DNA of 64,000 bases from Streptomyces sp. NBC_00390. Its GTDB lineage: Bacteria; Actinomycetota; Actinomycetes; Streptomycetales; Streptomycetaceae. Numbering within the stretch: position 1 is the first letter of the stretch; each line of letters begins with the position of its first letter. The notes below the pieces were generated by a model that was not told the DNA's origin, did not search any database, and saw only the letters and a list, made by a program, of their open reading frames with translations. Below are positions 45,660 to 56,056 of the stretch, piece by piece. The stretch is taken from contig NZ_CP107945.1 of NCBI RefSeq assembly GCF_036057275.1, positions 4,030,001-4,094,000 of the forward strand. Direction: 5' to 3'. A program made the position numbers and the translations under genes.

Positions 45660-46765
45660 ATCACCGGCAGTACAACGGTGACGGTCAAGCCGCCCTCCGG
45701 GCCCGGCTCGGCCGTCACCGTCCCGCCGTGGGCCTGCGCGACCGACCGGACGATCGACAGGCCGAGCCCTGCCCCGCGCCCCGTCCGGTCCCGGCCCTCC
45801 CCCCGCCGGAAGGGTTCGAACAGGCCGGGGATGTCCGCCGCGTCGACGACCGGCCCCGTGTTGCGGATCGTCAGGACCCCGCTCGCCACGGCCACGTCCA
45901 CCGTCCCGCCCGGCACGTTGTAGGCGAGCGCGTTCGCCAGCAGGTTCCCCGTCAGCTGGGCGAGCAGCACCCGGTCGCCGCGTACGACACCGGCCGACGA
46001 CACCGAGACATCCACGTCCCGCCGGGCGCATTCCTCGGCCACGACCTCACCCAGGTCGACGTCCTCCCGCTCCGCCGGCCCCCGTTCGCCGCGCGCCAGC
46101 ATCAGCAGCCCGTCGATGAGCCGCTCACTGCGCCGGTTGCTGTCCAGCAGCACCTGCCTGACCGCGACGAGCTCCTCGGCCGAAGCCGCCTCGTCCAGCC
46201 CCACCTGGATCGCCGTGCGCTGCGTCGCCAGCGGCGTGCGCAGCTCGTGCGACGCGTTCGCGATGAAGCGGCGCTGGCTGTCGAAGGCCGCCTCCAGCCG
46301 CGCGAGCAGCGCGTCGAACGTGTCCCCCAGCTGCTTCAGCTCGTCGTCGGGGCCGCTCGCCGCGATCCTCCCCCAGACTCCGTCCTGAGGGAGGCCGGTC
46401 AGATCCCCCTCCGAAAGCCGCCGCGCCTGTGCCGTCATCGTGTGCACCGGCCGCAGCACGCGTCCTGCCGTCCACCACCCGACCACGACCGCGCACAGGG
46501 CCGTACCGAGCAGCGCGAACGCCGACCAGATCAGCATCTGCTGTCCCGCCACGTCCTGGACGTCGTCGGTCAGCTGCACGAGGGTGGCTCCGCGCACGTC
46601 GGCGACGGCCGGGACGGCCCGCGCCCTGATCTCCGCGACCCCGGCCTCGGTACCGGCTCTGGAGAGCAGGTTCACGATGCCGAGCAGACATGTTCCGAGG
46701 ACCAGGAACACCCCGCCGTAGACAAGGGCGATCCGGGTCCGGATCGTCGAGCCCGGGCCGATCAC
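45656..46765 (-). CDS. Sensor histidine kinase
   Basis: 369 residues. TM1 near 12-35 and TM2 near 78-98 enclose a short sensor loop of about 45 residues; HAMP follows, then H-box [13 protein letters not shown]-box [10 protein letters not shown], and G2 GAGLGLSIV. The GTG overlaps the stop of the response regulator gene by 4 bases. The two form one two-component operon. Signal unknown. Confidence 0.95.
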   Translation of the reverse strand: MIGPGSTIRTRIALVYGGVFLVLGTCLLGIVNLLSRAGTEAGVAEIRARAVPAVADVRGATLVQLTDDVQDVAGQQMLIWSAFALLGTALCAVVVGWWTAGRVLRPVHTMTAQARRLSEGDLTGLPQDGVWGRIAASGPDDELKQLGDTFDALLARLEAAFDSQRRFIANASHELRTPLATQRTAIQVGLDEAASAEELVAVRQVLLDSNRRSERLIDGLLMLARGERGPAEREDVDLGEVVAEECARRDVDVSVSSAGVVRGDRVLLAQLTGNLLANALAYNVPGGTVDVAVASGVLTIRNTGPVVDAADIPGLFEPFRRGEGRDRTGRGAGLGLSIVRSVAQAHGGTVTAEPGPEGGLTVTVVLPVI

Positions 46766-47415
46766 AGCCCGTACCCCACACCTTGCACGGTCCGGATCAG
46801 CGCAGGCGCCCCGAGCTTGGCCCGCAGCTTGCTCATACAGACCCGGACCGCGCCGGTGAACGGGTCCGCGTGCGCGTCCCAGGCGCGTTCCAGCAGTTCC
46901 TCCGCCGAGACGGTGGCCCCGTCCGCCTCCAGCAGGATCTGCAGCACGGCGAACTCCTTCGGCGACAGGTCCAGCTCCCGGCCGTCCCGCTCGGCCGACC
47001 TGCGTACGGTGTCGAGCCGCACCCCGTGCCGTTCCAGCAGCGGAGGTACGGGCCGGGCGCTGCGCCGCCGCAGCGCCCGCACCCGCGAGACCAGCTCGGG
47101 GAAGTCGAACGGCTTGCCCAGGTAGTCGTCGGCGCCCAGGTCGAGCCCCGCCACCCGGTCTTCCATGGCGGATGCGGCCGTGAGCATCAGGATCCGGGTG
47201 CGGCAGCCTTGCGCGACGAGGCGCCGCGCCACCTCGTCACCGTGGACGCGCGGCAGATCGCGGTCGAGGACGACGACGTCGTAGTCGTACAGCCCCAGAT
47301 ACGCGAGGGCCGCGTCCCCGCCGTAGACCGTGTCGACGGCGAATCCGGCCCGCCGCAGCCCGGTGGCGACCAGCTCGGCCAGGACCTCCTCGTCCTCGGC
47401 GACCAGTACCCGCAT
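46762..47415 (-). CDS. OmpR-family response regulator
   Basis: 217 residues. Receiver with ED acidic pocket (AEDEE) and phosphorylation site in VVVLDRDLPRVHG (about D50); Lys in YLGKPF. The OmpR winged helix ends in [13 protein letters not shown]. It acts with the downstream kinase. GGGAGGGG lies upstream of ATG 47415. Divergent from metG. Confidence 0.95.
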   Translation of the reverse strand: MRVLVAEDEEVLAELVATGLRRAGFAVDTVYGGDAALAYLGLYDYDVVVLDRDLPRVHGDEVARRLVAQGCRTRILMLTAASAMEDRVAGLDLGADDYLGKPFDFPELVSRVRALRRRSARPVPPLLERHGVRLDTVRRSAERDGRELDLSPKEFAVLQILLEADGATVSAEELLERAWDAHADPFTGAVRVCMSKLRAKLGAPALIRTVQGVGYGL

Positions 47416-47571
47416 CCCGTCGTCCCCTCCCTCGCCCGCACCCCGCCCTGCTCCCTCCCAGGATGCGTGTTTCTACCCGAGGGGATGTTTCGCGGACGTC
47501 TCCACCGTCCGCGCGTCCGCCCTTCCGCCCGCCCGCGATTTATGCGTGTGAGTAGATCTTCCGAGGGCCGA

Positions 47572-47577
47572 TAGGAT
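47572..47577 (+). promoter_or_regulatory. -10 box TAGGAT of metG, leaderless start
   Basis: TAGGAT ends 7 bases before ATG 47585 and no RBS precedes it, so the transcript probably starts at the AUG or one base before. Confidence 0.5.
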
Positions 47578-47584
47578 TTCGACC

Positions 47585-49195
47585 ATGGCGGCCACTGGAT
47601 CCGAGAAGCAGGGGGCGAAGGCGTACTACGTCTCGACCCCCATTTACTACGTCAACGACGCTCCTCACCTGGGCCACGCCTACACGACCGTCGCAGGCGA
47701 CGTGCTCACACGCTGGCACCGTCAGCGTGGCGAGAAGGTGTGGTACCTCACCGGCACGGACGAGCACGGTCAGAAGATCATGCGCACTGCCGAGGCGAAC
47801 AGCGTCACGCCCCAGGAGTGGTGCGACAAGCTCGTGGAGGAGGCATGGAAGCCCCTCTGGGAGCACCTGAACATCGCGAACGACGACTTCATCCGTACGA
47901 CGGAGAAGCGGCACACCGACCGTGTGCAGGAGTTCGTGCAGGACCTGTACGACAAGGGCGAGATCTACAAGGGCGGGTACGAAGGCCCGTACTGCGTGGG
48001 CTGTGAGGAGTACAAGCTCCCCGGCGACCTCATCGAGGCCGAGGACGGCACCAAGCTGTGCCCGATCCACAAGAAGCCGGTGGAGATCCTCAAGGAGGAG
48101 AACTACTTCTTCAAGCTGAGCGAGTACGGCCCGAAGCTGCTGGAGTTCTACCAGGCCAACCCCGGCTTCATCCAGCCCGAGTCGGCCCGCAACGAGGTAC
48201 TGAACTTCGTCAAGCAGGGGCTGCAGGACCTGTCGATCTCGCGCTCGACCTTCGACTGGGGCGTCCCGGTCCCGTGGGACCCCAAGCACGTCATCTACGT
48301 GTGGATCGACGCCCTCCTGAACTACGCGACGGCCGTCGGCTACAACGAGAACCCGGAGAAGTTCCAGGAGACGTTCCCGGCGAACGTGCACCTGATCGGC
48401 AAGGACATCCTGCGCTTCCACGCGATCATCTGGCCCGCGATGCTGATGGCGAACGACCTGCCGGTGCCCGGCAGGGTCGCGTGCAACGGCTGGCTGATGG
48501 TCGGCGGCGAGAAGATGTCGAAGTCGAACCTGACCGGCATCAAGCCGCAGGACCTGACCTCGCACTTCGGTGTGGACGCCTACCGCTGGTACTTCCTGCG
48601 CGCGATCGCGTTCGGCCAGGACGGTTCGTTCTCCTGGGAGGACTTCACCGCCCGGTACACCTCCGAGCTGGCCAACGACTACGGCAACCTCGCCTCACGT
48701 GTCGCGGCGATGGTCGGCAAGTACTTCGACGGTGCGCTGCCGGCCTCCGCGGCCGACGGCGAGGCCGAGAAGGCGGTCCACGAGGGACTGGCCAAGGCGG
48801 TCGCCGAAGCCGACCGGAAGATCGGCGAGGAGCTGGACTTCCAGGGCGGCATCCTGGCGGTCTTCGAGTACGTGAAGCAGGTCAACGGCTACATCACGGA
48901 GCAGGAGCCGTGGAAGGTCGCCAAGGACGATTCCGCCGAGGGCCAGGCCCGTCTCGCGACGATCCTGTACACCGCCGCGGAGTCGCTGCGGGCCGTCGCG
49001 GTCCTGCTGAACGCGATCATGCCGGAGACCTCCCAGAAGCTCTGGGACTCCCTGGGAGCCGAGGCCTCGCTGGGCGCGCTCGTGGACCAGAGGGTCCAGG
49101 AGGCGGGCGAGTGGGGCAGGCTCCCGGCCGGCACGACGGTGACGAAGGGCGCGGTGCTGTTCCCGCGTCTGGAGGAGCCGAAGAAGGAGCAGTGA
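47585..49195 (+). CDS. metG: Methionyl-tRNA synthetase
   Basis: 536 residues. Class I signature HLGH (28-31) and KMSKS (near 310) are present, with the zinc-knuckle region YCVGCEEY and CPIHKK. WIDALLNYAT and IGKDILRFHAIIWPA are typical MetRS segments. It charges tRNA-Met. There is no C-terminal tRNA-binding (EMAP) domain, as in other actinomycetes. A terminator hairpin follows. Confidence 0.98.
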   Translation: MAATGSEKQGAKAYYVSTPIYYVNDAPHLGHAYTTVAGDVLTRWHRQRGEKVWYLTGTDEHGQKIMRTAEANSVTPQEWCDKLVEEAWKPLWEHLNIANDDFIRTTEKRHTDRVQEFVQDLYDKGEIYKGGYEGPYCVGCEEYKLPGDLIEAEDGTKLCPIHKKPVEILKEENYFFKLSEYGPKLLEFYQANPGFIQPESARNEVLNFVKQGLQDLSISRSTFDWGVPVPWDPKHVIYVWIDALLNYATAVGYNENPEKFQETFPANVHLIGKDILRFHAIIWPAMLMANDLPVPGRVACNGWLMVGGEKMSKSNLTGIKPQDLTSHFGVDAYRWYFLRAIAFGQDGSFSWEDFTARYTSELANDYGNLASRVAAMVGKYFDGALPASAADGEAEKAVHEGLAKAVAEADRKIGEELDFQGGILAVFEYVKQVNGYITEQEPWKVAKDDSAEGQARLATILYTAAESLRAVAVLLNAIMPETSQKLWDSLGAEASLGALVDQRVQEAGEWGRLPAGTTVTKGAVLFPRLEEPKKEQ

Positions 49196-49218
49196 CCACT
49201 GCGCCCGTACGCAGCTGA

Positions 49219-49250
49219 GAGGGCCCGGGACCACACGGTCGCGGGCCCTC
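49219..49250 (+). terminator. Terminator hairpin after metG
   Basis: GAGGGCCCG (49219-49227) pairs with CGGGCCCTC (49242-49250), loop 14 bases, 23 bases after the metG stop. Confidence 0.65.
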
Positions 49251-49284
49251 GCGCTCTCGCGGGGCAACTCTCCAAGGAAACCGC

Positions 49285-49722
49285 GTGAAGTTCACCTCAC
49301 AGACCGACGCCGACATGGAGATCTTTCTCGGTGCGGTGGCCCGGCACCTCGGGAGGATCGGCGCCTCGGCAGTGATCGACCTGTACGCCGACTTCGAGAT
49401 CAGCGACCCGGAGGCGAACCGTCTCTTCGCCGGGATGCGGCAGGCCGCGCGGACCGACCACGATGCGGCGGGAGGCGGCCGGCGCCGCGGTGACCCGTGG
49501 ATGGCCGTACCACTCGATCTGACCACCGGCTCCGGCGTCGCCTGCTTCGCCCTCCTCGCCCACCGGACCATCGGCTGCGAGGCCGTGCTCGGCGGGAAAC
49601 TCGTCATCACGACCGTCGAGAACGAGCGCATCGCCTGGGTGGATCTCCCGGAACCGGACCTCGAGGATCTCGTGTCGGGGGCCCGCCGGCTCGGCGCCAC
49701 CACGCTGTCCCGCCTCGTCTGA
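49285..49722 (+). CDS. Conserved hypothetical protein
   Basis: 145 residues, soluble, acidic. No signal peptide, no known motif. GTG 49285 has AAGGA six bases upstream, and codon use fits a real gene. It follows the metG terminator and is convergent with the L,D-transpeptidase gene (17 bases between). Confidence 0.7.
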   Translation: MKFTSQTDADMEIFLGAVARHLGRIGASAVIDLYADFEISDPEANRLFAGMRQAARTDHDAAGGGRRRGDPWMAVPLDLTTGSGVACFALLAHRTIGCEAVLGGKLVITTVENERIAWVDLPEPDLEDLVSGARRLGATTLSRLV

Positions 49723-49739
49723 GTCAGGCCCGGTCGGGC

Positions 49740-50510
49740 TCAGCGGCCCAGCGCCGCGCTGTCCCCCATCACCACCACGGGCTCCAGCGCCGGGTCCAGT
49801 CTGCGCAGCAGTTCCTTCATCCGGTCGCGCGGCAGCGAGATGCAGCCTTGTGTGGGGCCGCCGTGGTCCACATGGATCCAGATTCCGCCGCCCTTGCCCG
49901 CCCCGAGCGGCCGGGTCCGGTCCAGCGGGGTGGTTCCCGGTCTGCGGTTGTAGTTGACGGCCACGACATGGTCGAAGGAGCCCGCGAGCGACTCGCCCTC
50001 GAAGCCCGTGCCGGAGAGCTTGAACCCGGGCCCGCGGTCGTACGGGAGCCGGGTGCCCGGGTCGGGCAGCCGGCCGCCCGCGTCGGTGAGACCGAACACC
50101 CCGACCGGCGAGCGCAGATCGCCCTCCCGGTGGTCGTCGGTCCAGCCGCGCAGCGCGTTGCGCGCGGGCCAGGGAGCGGACACGGGCTCCCAGCCGCGCC
50201 GGGGGTCGCGTTCGTAGAGCACGGCGGTGGCCCGGTTGGCGTCGGCCGTATCACCTCGGACCACCAGGGCCTGGCGCGTGCCGGCGGGGATCTCGGAGCG
50301 GGTCCCGGCGCCGACGGCGGGGATCTCCTTCGCCCGCGCGAGCTGCGGCTCGGGCAGGGGCGCATCGGTGCGGGTCTTGGCATCGCCATGCGTGGTCGTG
50401 CCCGGCGCCGCCGGTGTCCGGTCCTGAGGTTCCGGCCCCGCACAGCCGGCGAGGAACGCCCCGGCACACAGCAGTGCGGCGGCCGGGACGGTCCTGCTGC
50501 GGAGAAACAT
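49740..50510 (-). CDS. L,D-transpeptidase (YkuD) family lipoprotein
   Basis: 256 residues. Signal peptide with lipobox FLAGC (Cys near 22). The YkuD active site is visible as WIHVDHGGPTQGCISLP, with catalytic Cys and His. These enzymes form 3-3 cross-links in peptidoglycan or link proteins to it. I chose ATG 50510 because it places the lipobox correctly; the open frame extending upstream is not protein-like. Confidence 0.87.
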   Translation of the reverse strand: MFLRSRTVPAAALLCAGAFLAGCAGPEPQDRTPAAPGTTTHGDAKTRTDAPLPEPQLARAKEIPAVGAGTRSEIPAGTRQALVVRGDTADANRATAVLYERDPRRGWEPVSAPWPARNALRGWTDDHREGDLRSPVGVFGLTDAGGRLPDPGTRLPYDRGPGFKLSGTGFEGESLAGSFDHVVAVNYNRRPGTTPLDRTRPLGAGKGGGIWIHVDHGGPTQGCISLPRDRMKELLRRLDPALEPVVVMGDSAALGR

Positions 50511-50870
50511 CGGGAAGGCGGCCTTTCCGTCCCGGAGCCGCGGGGACTCGTCTGCTGCTTCGGTGTACGCGGGGGACGGCGTCCGCGGCGGCCCCGTTCG
50601 CTCGAGCACGCGCCGGGCGCCGGCGACCGGCGGGCCCGGCATCCTTGGCGGTGCCGCGGCGGGTGAGGACGGCCGCGTCCCGCTCCCGGGGGCCGCCGAT
50701 CAGGCCCTCGTCCCCTCTCCCGCCTCGGATGCCCGGTGTACGCGGGGCCGTGCCCGGTCCGGTACCACCGGTGCGGGGTCTGTCTCCTGCCGGCATCCCC
50801 AGCGTCTCCCAGGACGCCGGGAGCCGCAGAAGAAGGACCCCGCAACCGGCCCGCGCCTGTGACTTCCCGG
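50511..50870. other. Intergenic stretch between the L,D-transpeptidase and aspS
   Basis: About 360 bases; no credible gene seen. It must contain the promoter of the L,D-transpeptidase gene on the minus strand. Confidence 0.5.
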
Positions 50871-50917
50871 GAACGCCGAGGGCCCCCGACCTTCCGGTCC
50901 GGGGGCCCTCGGCGTTC
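50871..50917 (-). terminator. Very strong terminator hairpin of aspS
   Basis: GAACGCCGAGGGCCCCCG (50871-50888) and its exact complement (50900-50917) form an 18-bp stem, starting 4 bases after the aspS stop. The inner ACC/GGT can pair further. Confidence 0.8.
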
Positions 50918-50921
50918 ACTG

Positions 50922-52688
50922 CTACTTGTCCGCGACCGGCTTGCGCAGCGCGATGTTCAGCTCGCGCAGCCGCGCCTCCTCCAGCTCGGTCGGCGCGCCC
51001 ATCATCAGGTCCTGCGCGTTGCCGTTGAGCGGGAAGGCGATCGTCTCGCGGATGTTCGGCTCGTCGGCCAGCAGCATCACGATACGGTCCACGCCCGGGG
51101 CGATGCCGCCGTGCGGCGGGGCGCCGAACTGGAACGCGCGCAGCATGCCCGCGAACTCGCGCTCGACGGTCTCCTTGGTGTAGCCCGCGATCTCGAACGC
51201 CTTGAACATGATCTCGGGCTCGTGGTTCCGGATGGCACCGGAGGACAGCTCGACGCCGTTGCAGACGATGTCGTACTGCCAGCCCAGGATGTCCAGCGGG
51301 TCCTGGGTCTGCAGGGCCTCCAGGCCGCCCTGCGGCATCGAGAACGGGTTGTGCGAGAAGTCGATCTTCCCGCTCTCCTCGTCCTTCTCGTACATCGGGA
51401 AGTCGACGATCCAGCAGAACCGGAAGACGTTCTCCTCGAAGTGACCGGCGCGCTTGGCGGCCTCGACCCGGACGGCGCCCATGATCTTGGAGACTTCGTC
51501 GAAGTCGCCGGCGCCGAAGAAGATCGCGTGGCCGGGCGCGAGCGAGAGACGCTCGGTGAGGACCTTGACGTTCTCCTCGGTGAGGAACTTGGCGATCGGG
51601 CCGGTCAGCGAACCGTCCTCGCCGACGCGCACCCAGGCAAGGCCCTTCGCGCCGTGCTCGACGGCGAAGTCGCCGAGGCCGTCGAAGAACTTCCGCGGCT
51701 GCGAGGCGGTGTCCGGCACCGGCAGCGCGCGCACGTGCTTGCCCGCGAAGGCCTTGAACTCCGAGCCCTCGAAGACGTCCGTGATGTCGACGAGCTCCAG
51801 CTGGGCGCGCAGGTCCGGCTTGTCGTTTCCGTACTTGAGCATCGACTCGCGGAAGGGGATGCGCGGGAACGGCGAGGTGACGTGCCGGCCGTTGCCGAAC
51901 TCCTCGAAGAGGTCGGTCATCAGCTTCTCGATCGGCTGGAAGACGTCCTCCTGCTCGACGAAGCTCATCTCGACGTCGAGCTGGTAGAACTCGCCCGGCG
52001 AACGGTCGGCGCGGGCGTCCTCGTCGCGGAAGCAGGGCGCGATCTGGAAGTAGCGGTCGAAGCCCGAGATCATCAGCAGCTGCTTGAACTGCTGCGGGGC
52101 CTGCGGCAGCGCGTAGAACTTGCCGGGGTTCAGCCGGGAGGGCACCACGAAGTCGCGCGCGCCCTCGGGGGACGTCGCGGTCAGGATCGGGGTCGCCAGT
52201 TCGTTGAAGCCGAGGGACGTCATCTCTTCGCGGATGAAGCGGATGATCGCCGTGCGCAGCATGATGTTGCGGTGCATGCGCTCGCGGCGCAGGTCGAGGA
52301 AGCGGTACTCGAGGCGGCGCTCCTCACCCACACCGTCGTCGGTGTTGATCTGGAACGGCAGCTGCTGCGACGCGCCCAGCACCTCGACCGCCGCGACCTC
52401 GACCTCGACCTCGCCGGTGGGCAGGTCGGGGTTGATGTTCTCGGCGCCGCGCGAGACGACCTGGCCGTCGATGCGGACGACCGACTCCTTGTTCAGCTTG
52501 TCGAGTGCCTCGTAGGCGGCGGTGCCGGGGCGGGCGACGAGCTGCGTGATGCCGTAGTGGTCACGCAGATCGATGAAGAGGATGCCGCCCAGGTCTCGGC
52601 GATTGTGCAGCCAGCCGCTCAGCCGGACGTCGGCGGAGACGTCAGAGGCGCGGAGCTCGCCGCAGGTGTGGGACCTGTACCGATGCAT
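50922..52688 (-). CDS. aspS: Aspartyl-tRNA synthetase
   Basis: 588 residues, bacterial-type AspRS with an N-terminal OB anticodon domain ([23 protein letters not shown] in parts), class II motif 2 [19 protein letters not shown], the GAD insertion domain (about 280-420) and motif 3 in [14 protein letters not shown]. It charges tRNA-Asp, or in some actinobacteria also tRNA-Asn. Divergent from the SpoIIE phosphatase gene. Confidence 0.98.
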   Translation of the reverse strand: MHRYRSHTCGELRASDVSADVRLSGWLHNRRDLGGILFIDLRDHYGITQLVARPGTAAYEALDKLNKESVVRIDGQVVSRGAENINPDLPTGEVEVEVAAVEVLGASQQLPFQINTDDGVGEERRLEYRFLDLRRERMHRNIMLRTAIIRFIREEMTSLGFNELATPILTATSPEGARDFVVPSRLNPGKFYALPQAPQQFKQLLMISGFDRYFQIAPCFRDEDARADRSPGEFYQLDVEMSFVEQEDVFQPIEKLMTDLFEEFGNGRHVTSPFPRIPFRESMLKYGNDKPDLRAQLELVDITDVFEGSEFKAFAGKHVRALPVPDTASQPRKFFDGLGDFAVEHGAKGLAWVRVGEDGSLTGPIAKFLTEENVKVLTERLSLAPGHAIFFGAGDFDEVSKIMGAVRVEAAKRAGHFEENVFRFCWIVDFPMYEKDEESGKIDFSHNPFSMPQGGLEALQTQDPLDILGWQYDIVCNGVELSSGAIRNHEPEIMFKAFEIAGYTKETVEREFAGMLRAFQFGAPPHGGIAPGVDRIVMLLADEPNIRETIAFPLNGNAQDLMMGAPTELEEARLRELNIALRKPVADK

Positions 52689-52826
52689 CGTCGTTCATCC
52701 AGTCTTGGGGATTCGGGAGTGGCCGGGCCCGTCAAGGTTACCGCCCGGCTCCCGTCCGCTTCTTTGCCATATACACGCCACCATTCCGGCAGGTCAAAAC
52801 AAAGAAGATCGGAATAAAGTGAGGCA

Positions 52827-54941
52827 ATGCGCACCGAGGACGTTCTGGCCGCGATCGCGACCGGCATGTGGCGCTGGGACAACGAGTCCGGGACGGTCAC
52901 CCTCGACGCCGAGGCCGCTCGGCTGCTCGAGCTGCCCGACGAGCCCGCCACGTACCCGACGTCCGCCGTGCGCTCGCGGTTCCACCCCCTCGACTGGAGC
53001 GAGATCAACGGCGTCATCACGCTCGCACTCGCCGAAGGCACCCTCGCGGAGGCCCGGCTTCGGGTCGTGGACGAGGGCGGCCGCGTGCTGCGCACCGTCC
53101 GCAGCCGCTGCAAACCCGTCCTCGACGGTGAGACCCTCTCGCTGTTCGGCACCTTCCAGGAGATCAGCGAACCGCAACCCAGCGCGGGCGCGGCCCAGGC
53201 ACCCGTCACCGGCGACTGGCGGCGTTCCCGCGAGGCATTCCTGCTGGACGCCGGGCGGGCGCTCGCCGAGGCCCGCTCCACCTCCGAGGTGCTGCGCGTG
53301 GCCGCGTCCCTGTCCATGCCCGGGTTCTCCCCGGACGGCCTCGCCGTCTTCGGCGTGGCCGGCGAACGGCTGACGATCATCGGCCACCACGGGCACAACG
53401 TGGGAGACGATTCCCCCTTCTCCCAGATGACGCTGGACACCGAGTACCCGGCCGTCGACGTGGTCCGTACCGGCCAGGCGATCTATCTGCCCACGCCGGA
53501 CGAGTACCGCCGCCGCTACCCCGTCGCCTGGCCGCTCGCCCAGCGCTTCGGCCGCCAGTCCTGGGCCTTTCTGCCGCTGATCGTCGCCGGGCGCACCATC
53601 GGCGCCTGGATGGCGGCCTTCCGGCACCCCGTCGCCTTCTCCGCCGACGAGCGCTCCGTGCTCACCACCGTCGCCAGGATGCTCGCCCAGGCCCTGGCCC
53701 GCGCGGGTGTCGCCGAGTCCGAACGGGAGCTCTCGCTCGGCCTGCAGCGCGCCATGATGCCGACGACCGGCCCGGAGATCGCCGGCATGGCGCTGGCCGC
53801 ACGGTATGTACCGACCGGCGGCGGGCTCCAGGTCGGGGGCGACTGGTACGACGTGATCCCGCTGCCGTCCGGGCACTTCGCCCTGGTCATCGGCGATGTC
53901 CAGGGCCACGACGTACGCGCCGCCGGGCTCATGGGCCAGCTGCGCGTCGCGCTGCGCGCCTACGCGTCCGAAGGCCACCGGCCCGACGCCGTTCTCTCCC
54001 GCGCCTCCCGCTTCCTGCACGGCATCACGGACGCCCACGCAACCGACGACCGGACCGGCTCCCGTTTCGCGACCTGTCTGTACCTGGAGGTCGACCCGGT
54101 CACCGGCCTCGTCGAGACGGCCCGCGCCGGCCACCCCGAACCGGCCGTCATCACCGCCGACGGCACCGTCCTGATACGCCCCACCGAGGGTGGACTGCCG
54201 CTCGGCATCGACCGGGACACCGACTATCCGACGACCCGGCTGGTGCTCGAGCCCGGCGAGACGCTGATGGTCTGTACGGACGGTCTTCTCGAAACCGGCG
54301 GGCACGACCTCGACACCGGCTGGGCAAGGGTCCGCGATGTCCTCCACCAGAACGCCGGCCGTCCCCTGGAGGAGCTCGCCGACACCCTCGTCCAGGCCGT
54401 GCACGGGCCGACCTCGCACCACACGACCGGGCCGCTGGCGGACCGGCGCGAGGACGACATCGCGCTGCTGCTGCTCACCCGGCATGGCACGCCGTCGCCG
54501 AGGGCCCCGCGGCGCACCGCGATGAGCGTCGCCCAGGCCCAGCCGGAACGGATCTCCGGCGTCCGCCGGCAGCTGCGGGAGCTGCTGCACGACTGGTCGG
54601 ACGAGGAGCAGATCGACGCCGCGGTGCTGATGGTCTCCGAGATGCTCACCAATGTGCTCGTCCACACCGACGGCAATGCCCTGCTGGTCGCAGAGGTGAC
54701 CTCATCGGATCACACGCGGCGGCTGCGCGTGGAGGTCGCCGACGCGAGCGACGATCTGCCGCACCGGCGGCGGCCCGGCGAGATGGCTTCGTCGGGGCGC
54801 GGGCTGCTGCTGATGGAGATGCTCGCGGACGCGTGGGGCGTGGATCCGCGGGGCGAGGGCAAGTCGATCTGGTTCGAGCTCTACGAGCCCTTCACGCCGG
54901 AGGGGACGGAGCCGGACGGGCCCGCGTCCCCGGAGCCGTAG
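52827..54941 (+). CDS. PAS-GAF-SpoIIE phosphatase-HATPase protein, catalytically intact
   Basis: 704 residues. PAS-like start (TGMWRWDNESGTVTLDAEAARLL in parts), GAF (about 140-295), SpoIIE/PP2C phosphatase (about 315-555) and HATPase (about 575-695). Unlike the protein at 8504, the metal site is intact: GGDWYDVIPL, GDVQGHD, CTDGLLE and REDDIALLLL. It probably controls an anti-anti-sigma factor by dephosphorylation in response to a signal. The 3' end overlaps the convergent permease gene by 61 bases. Confidence 0.93.
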   Translation: MRTEDVLAAIATGMWRWDNESGTVTLDAEAARLLELPDEPATYPTSAVRSRFHPLDWSEINGVITLALAEGTLAEARLRVVDEGGRVLRTVRSRCKPVLDGETLSLFGTFQEISEPQPSAGAAQAPVTGDWRRSREAFLLDAGRALAEARSTSEVLRVAASLSMPGFSPDGLAVFGVAGERLTIIGHHGHNVGDDSPFSQMTLDTEYPAVDVVRTGQAIYLPTPDEYRRRYPVAWPLAQRFGRQSWAFLPLIVAGRTIGAWMAAFRHPVAFSADERSVLTTVARMLAQALARAGVAESERELSLGLQRAMMPTTGPEIAGMALAARYVPTGGGLQVGGDWYDVIPLPSGHFALVIGDVQGHDVRAAGLMGQLRVALRAYASEGHRPDAVLSRASRFLHGITDAHATDDRTGSRFATCLYLEVDPVTGLVETARAGHPEPAVITADGTVLIRPTEGGLPLGIDRDTDYPTTRLVLEPGETLMVCTDGLLETGGHDLDTGWARVRDVLHQNAGRPLEELADTLVQAVHGPTSHHTTGPLADRREDDIALLLLTRHGTPSPRAPRRTAMSVAQAQPERISGVRRQLRELLHDWSDEEQIDAAVLMVSEMLTNVLVHTDGNALLVAEVTSSDHTRRLRVEVADASDDLPHRRRPGEMASSGRGLLLMEMLADAWGVDPRGEGKSIWFELYEPFTPEGTEPDGPASPEP

Positions 54942-55969
54942 CGGGCCCGCAGCTCACCCAGCACACCGAACGCGGCCGCCGTGACCGGCACCGCCAGCAG
55001 CATCCCGAGAATCCCGGCCACCGATGCTCCCGCGGTGATCGCCAGCATCACTACTGCAGGGTGCATCTGGACCGTACGGCTCTGGATCATCGGCTGCAGC
55101 ACGTGTCCCTCCAGCACCTGCACGGCCAGCACCACCCCCAGCGCCCACAGCGCGATCACCCAGCCGCGCTCGGCGAGGGCGACCAGGATCGCGACCGCGC
55201 CGGACAGGAACGCACCGAGATACGGGATGTAGGCGCCGACGAAGACCAGAGCCCCGAGCCCCACCGCACCGGGCACCCGCAGGATCAGCAGCCCGACGGT
55301 GATGCACACGGCGTCGATGAGGGCGATGAACGTCGTCCCGCGCATGAAACCCTCGACCGCTTCGAAGGCCCGGCGCCCCATGGCCTCCAGGGCGTCCCCG
55401 GTGCTGCGCGGGGCGAGCGAGCGCAGCGCGCCGGAGACCCGGTGCGAGTCCCGCAGGAAGAAGAAGATCAGCAGCAGCGCCAGGACGGCGGAGGCGATCA
55501 TCTGCCCCACCACGCTCAGCCCGGTGAGCACGCCGCTGGCGGCGGTGGCGCCGAACTTCTCCAGCAGGTTCTTCGAGTTGGCGGCGAGATCGTCCAGCGA
55601 GCTTCCGGCGGCGCCGAAGTGTTCACCGATCCCCTTGGCAGCCTGCCGCAGCGCGGTGACGATCTCGTCGCCGCTCTCGATCAGCGCGGCGACGACGATG
55701 TACGTCGCCCCGCCGACGACCGCGAGCACCGCGACACAGGTCAGCCCCGCGGCCAGGGAGCGATTGACCTTCATCCTCACCAGCCGCCGGTACAACGGCC
55801 CGAGCAGCGCGGTCCCGAGAATCGCGAGCAGCACGGGTGTCACGACCGACTCGAACCTGACGACCAGCCAGACCCCGACCGTGATCACCCCGGCTACGAG
55901 CAGCGCGAGGGCGCACCATGCGCCCACGCGCCGCGCGGGCTCGGGCAGGAGGGGCTTGGAGGACTCCAC
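54881..55969 (-). CDS. AI-2E family transporter (PerM/UPF0118)
   Basis: 362 residues with about eight TM helices. LLILRVPGAVGLGALVFVGAYIPYLGAFLSG in pieces and VLEGHVLQPMIQSRTVQMHP are hallmark segments of the family, which includes exporters of autoinducer-2-like molecules and Na+/H+ antiporters. Substrate unknown. GTG 55969 has a weak RBS. Confidence 0.92.
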   Translation of the reverse strand: MESSKPLLPEPARRVGAWCALALLVAGVITVGVWLVVRFESVVTPVLLAILGTALLGPLYRRLVRMKVNRSLAAGLTCVAVLAVVGGATYIVVAALIESGDEIVTALRQAAKGIGEHFGAAGSSLDDLAANSKNLLEKFGATAASGVLTGLSVVGQMIASAVLALLLIFFFLRDSHRVSGALRSLAPRSTGDALEAMGRRAFEAVEGFMRGTTFIALIDAVCITVGLLILRVPGAVGLGALVFVGAYIPYLGAFLSGAVAILVALAERGWVIALWALGVVLAVQVLEGHVLQPMIQSRTVQMHPAVVMLAITAGASVAGILGMLLAVPVTAAAFGVLGELRARYGSGDAGPSGSVPSGVKGS

Positions 55970-56056
55970 GCCCCTACGTGACCACGCCGTACCCGCCGTG
56001 TCCCGCCCAGGGCCGCACTCGGGTGACGGTCCGTCAGAAGCGGGGGCGGTACGCCC

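Noticed and set aside
45800-45820. GGTTCGAA sequence like a tRNA T-loop
   Set aside because: It lies within the histidine kinase coding sequence and no cloverleaf can be drawn; no tRNA was found in the window.
43890-46031. 713-codon minus-strand frame over the VWA repeat region
   Set aside because: Gly/Leu/Arg-rich low-complexity shadow of the Ala/Glu repeats; also overlaps the kinase gene in another frame.
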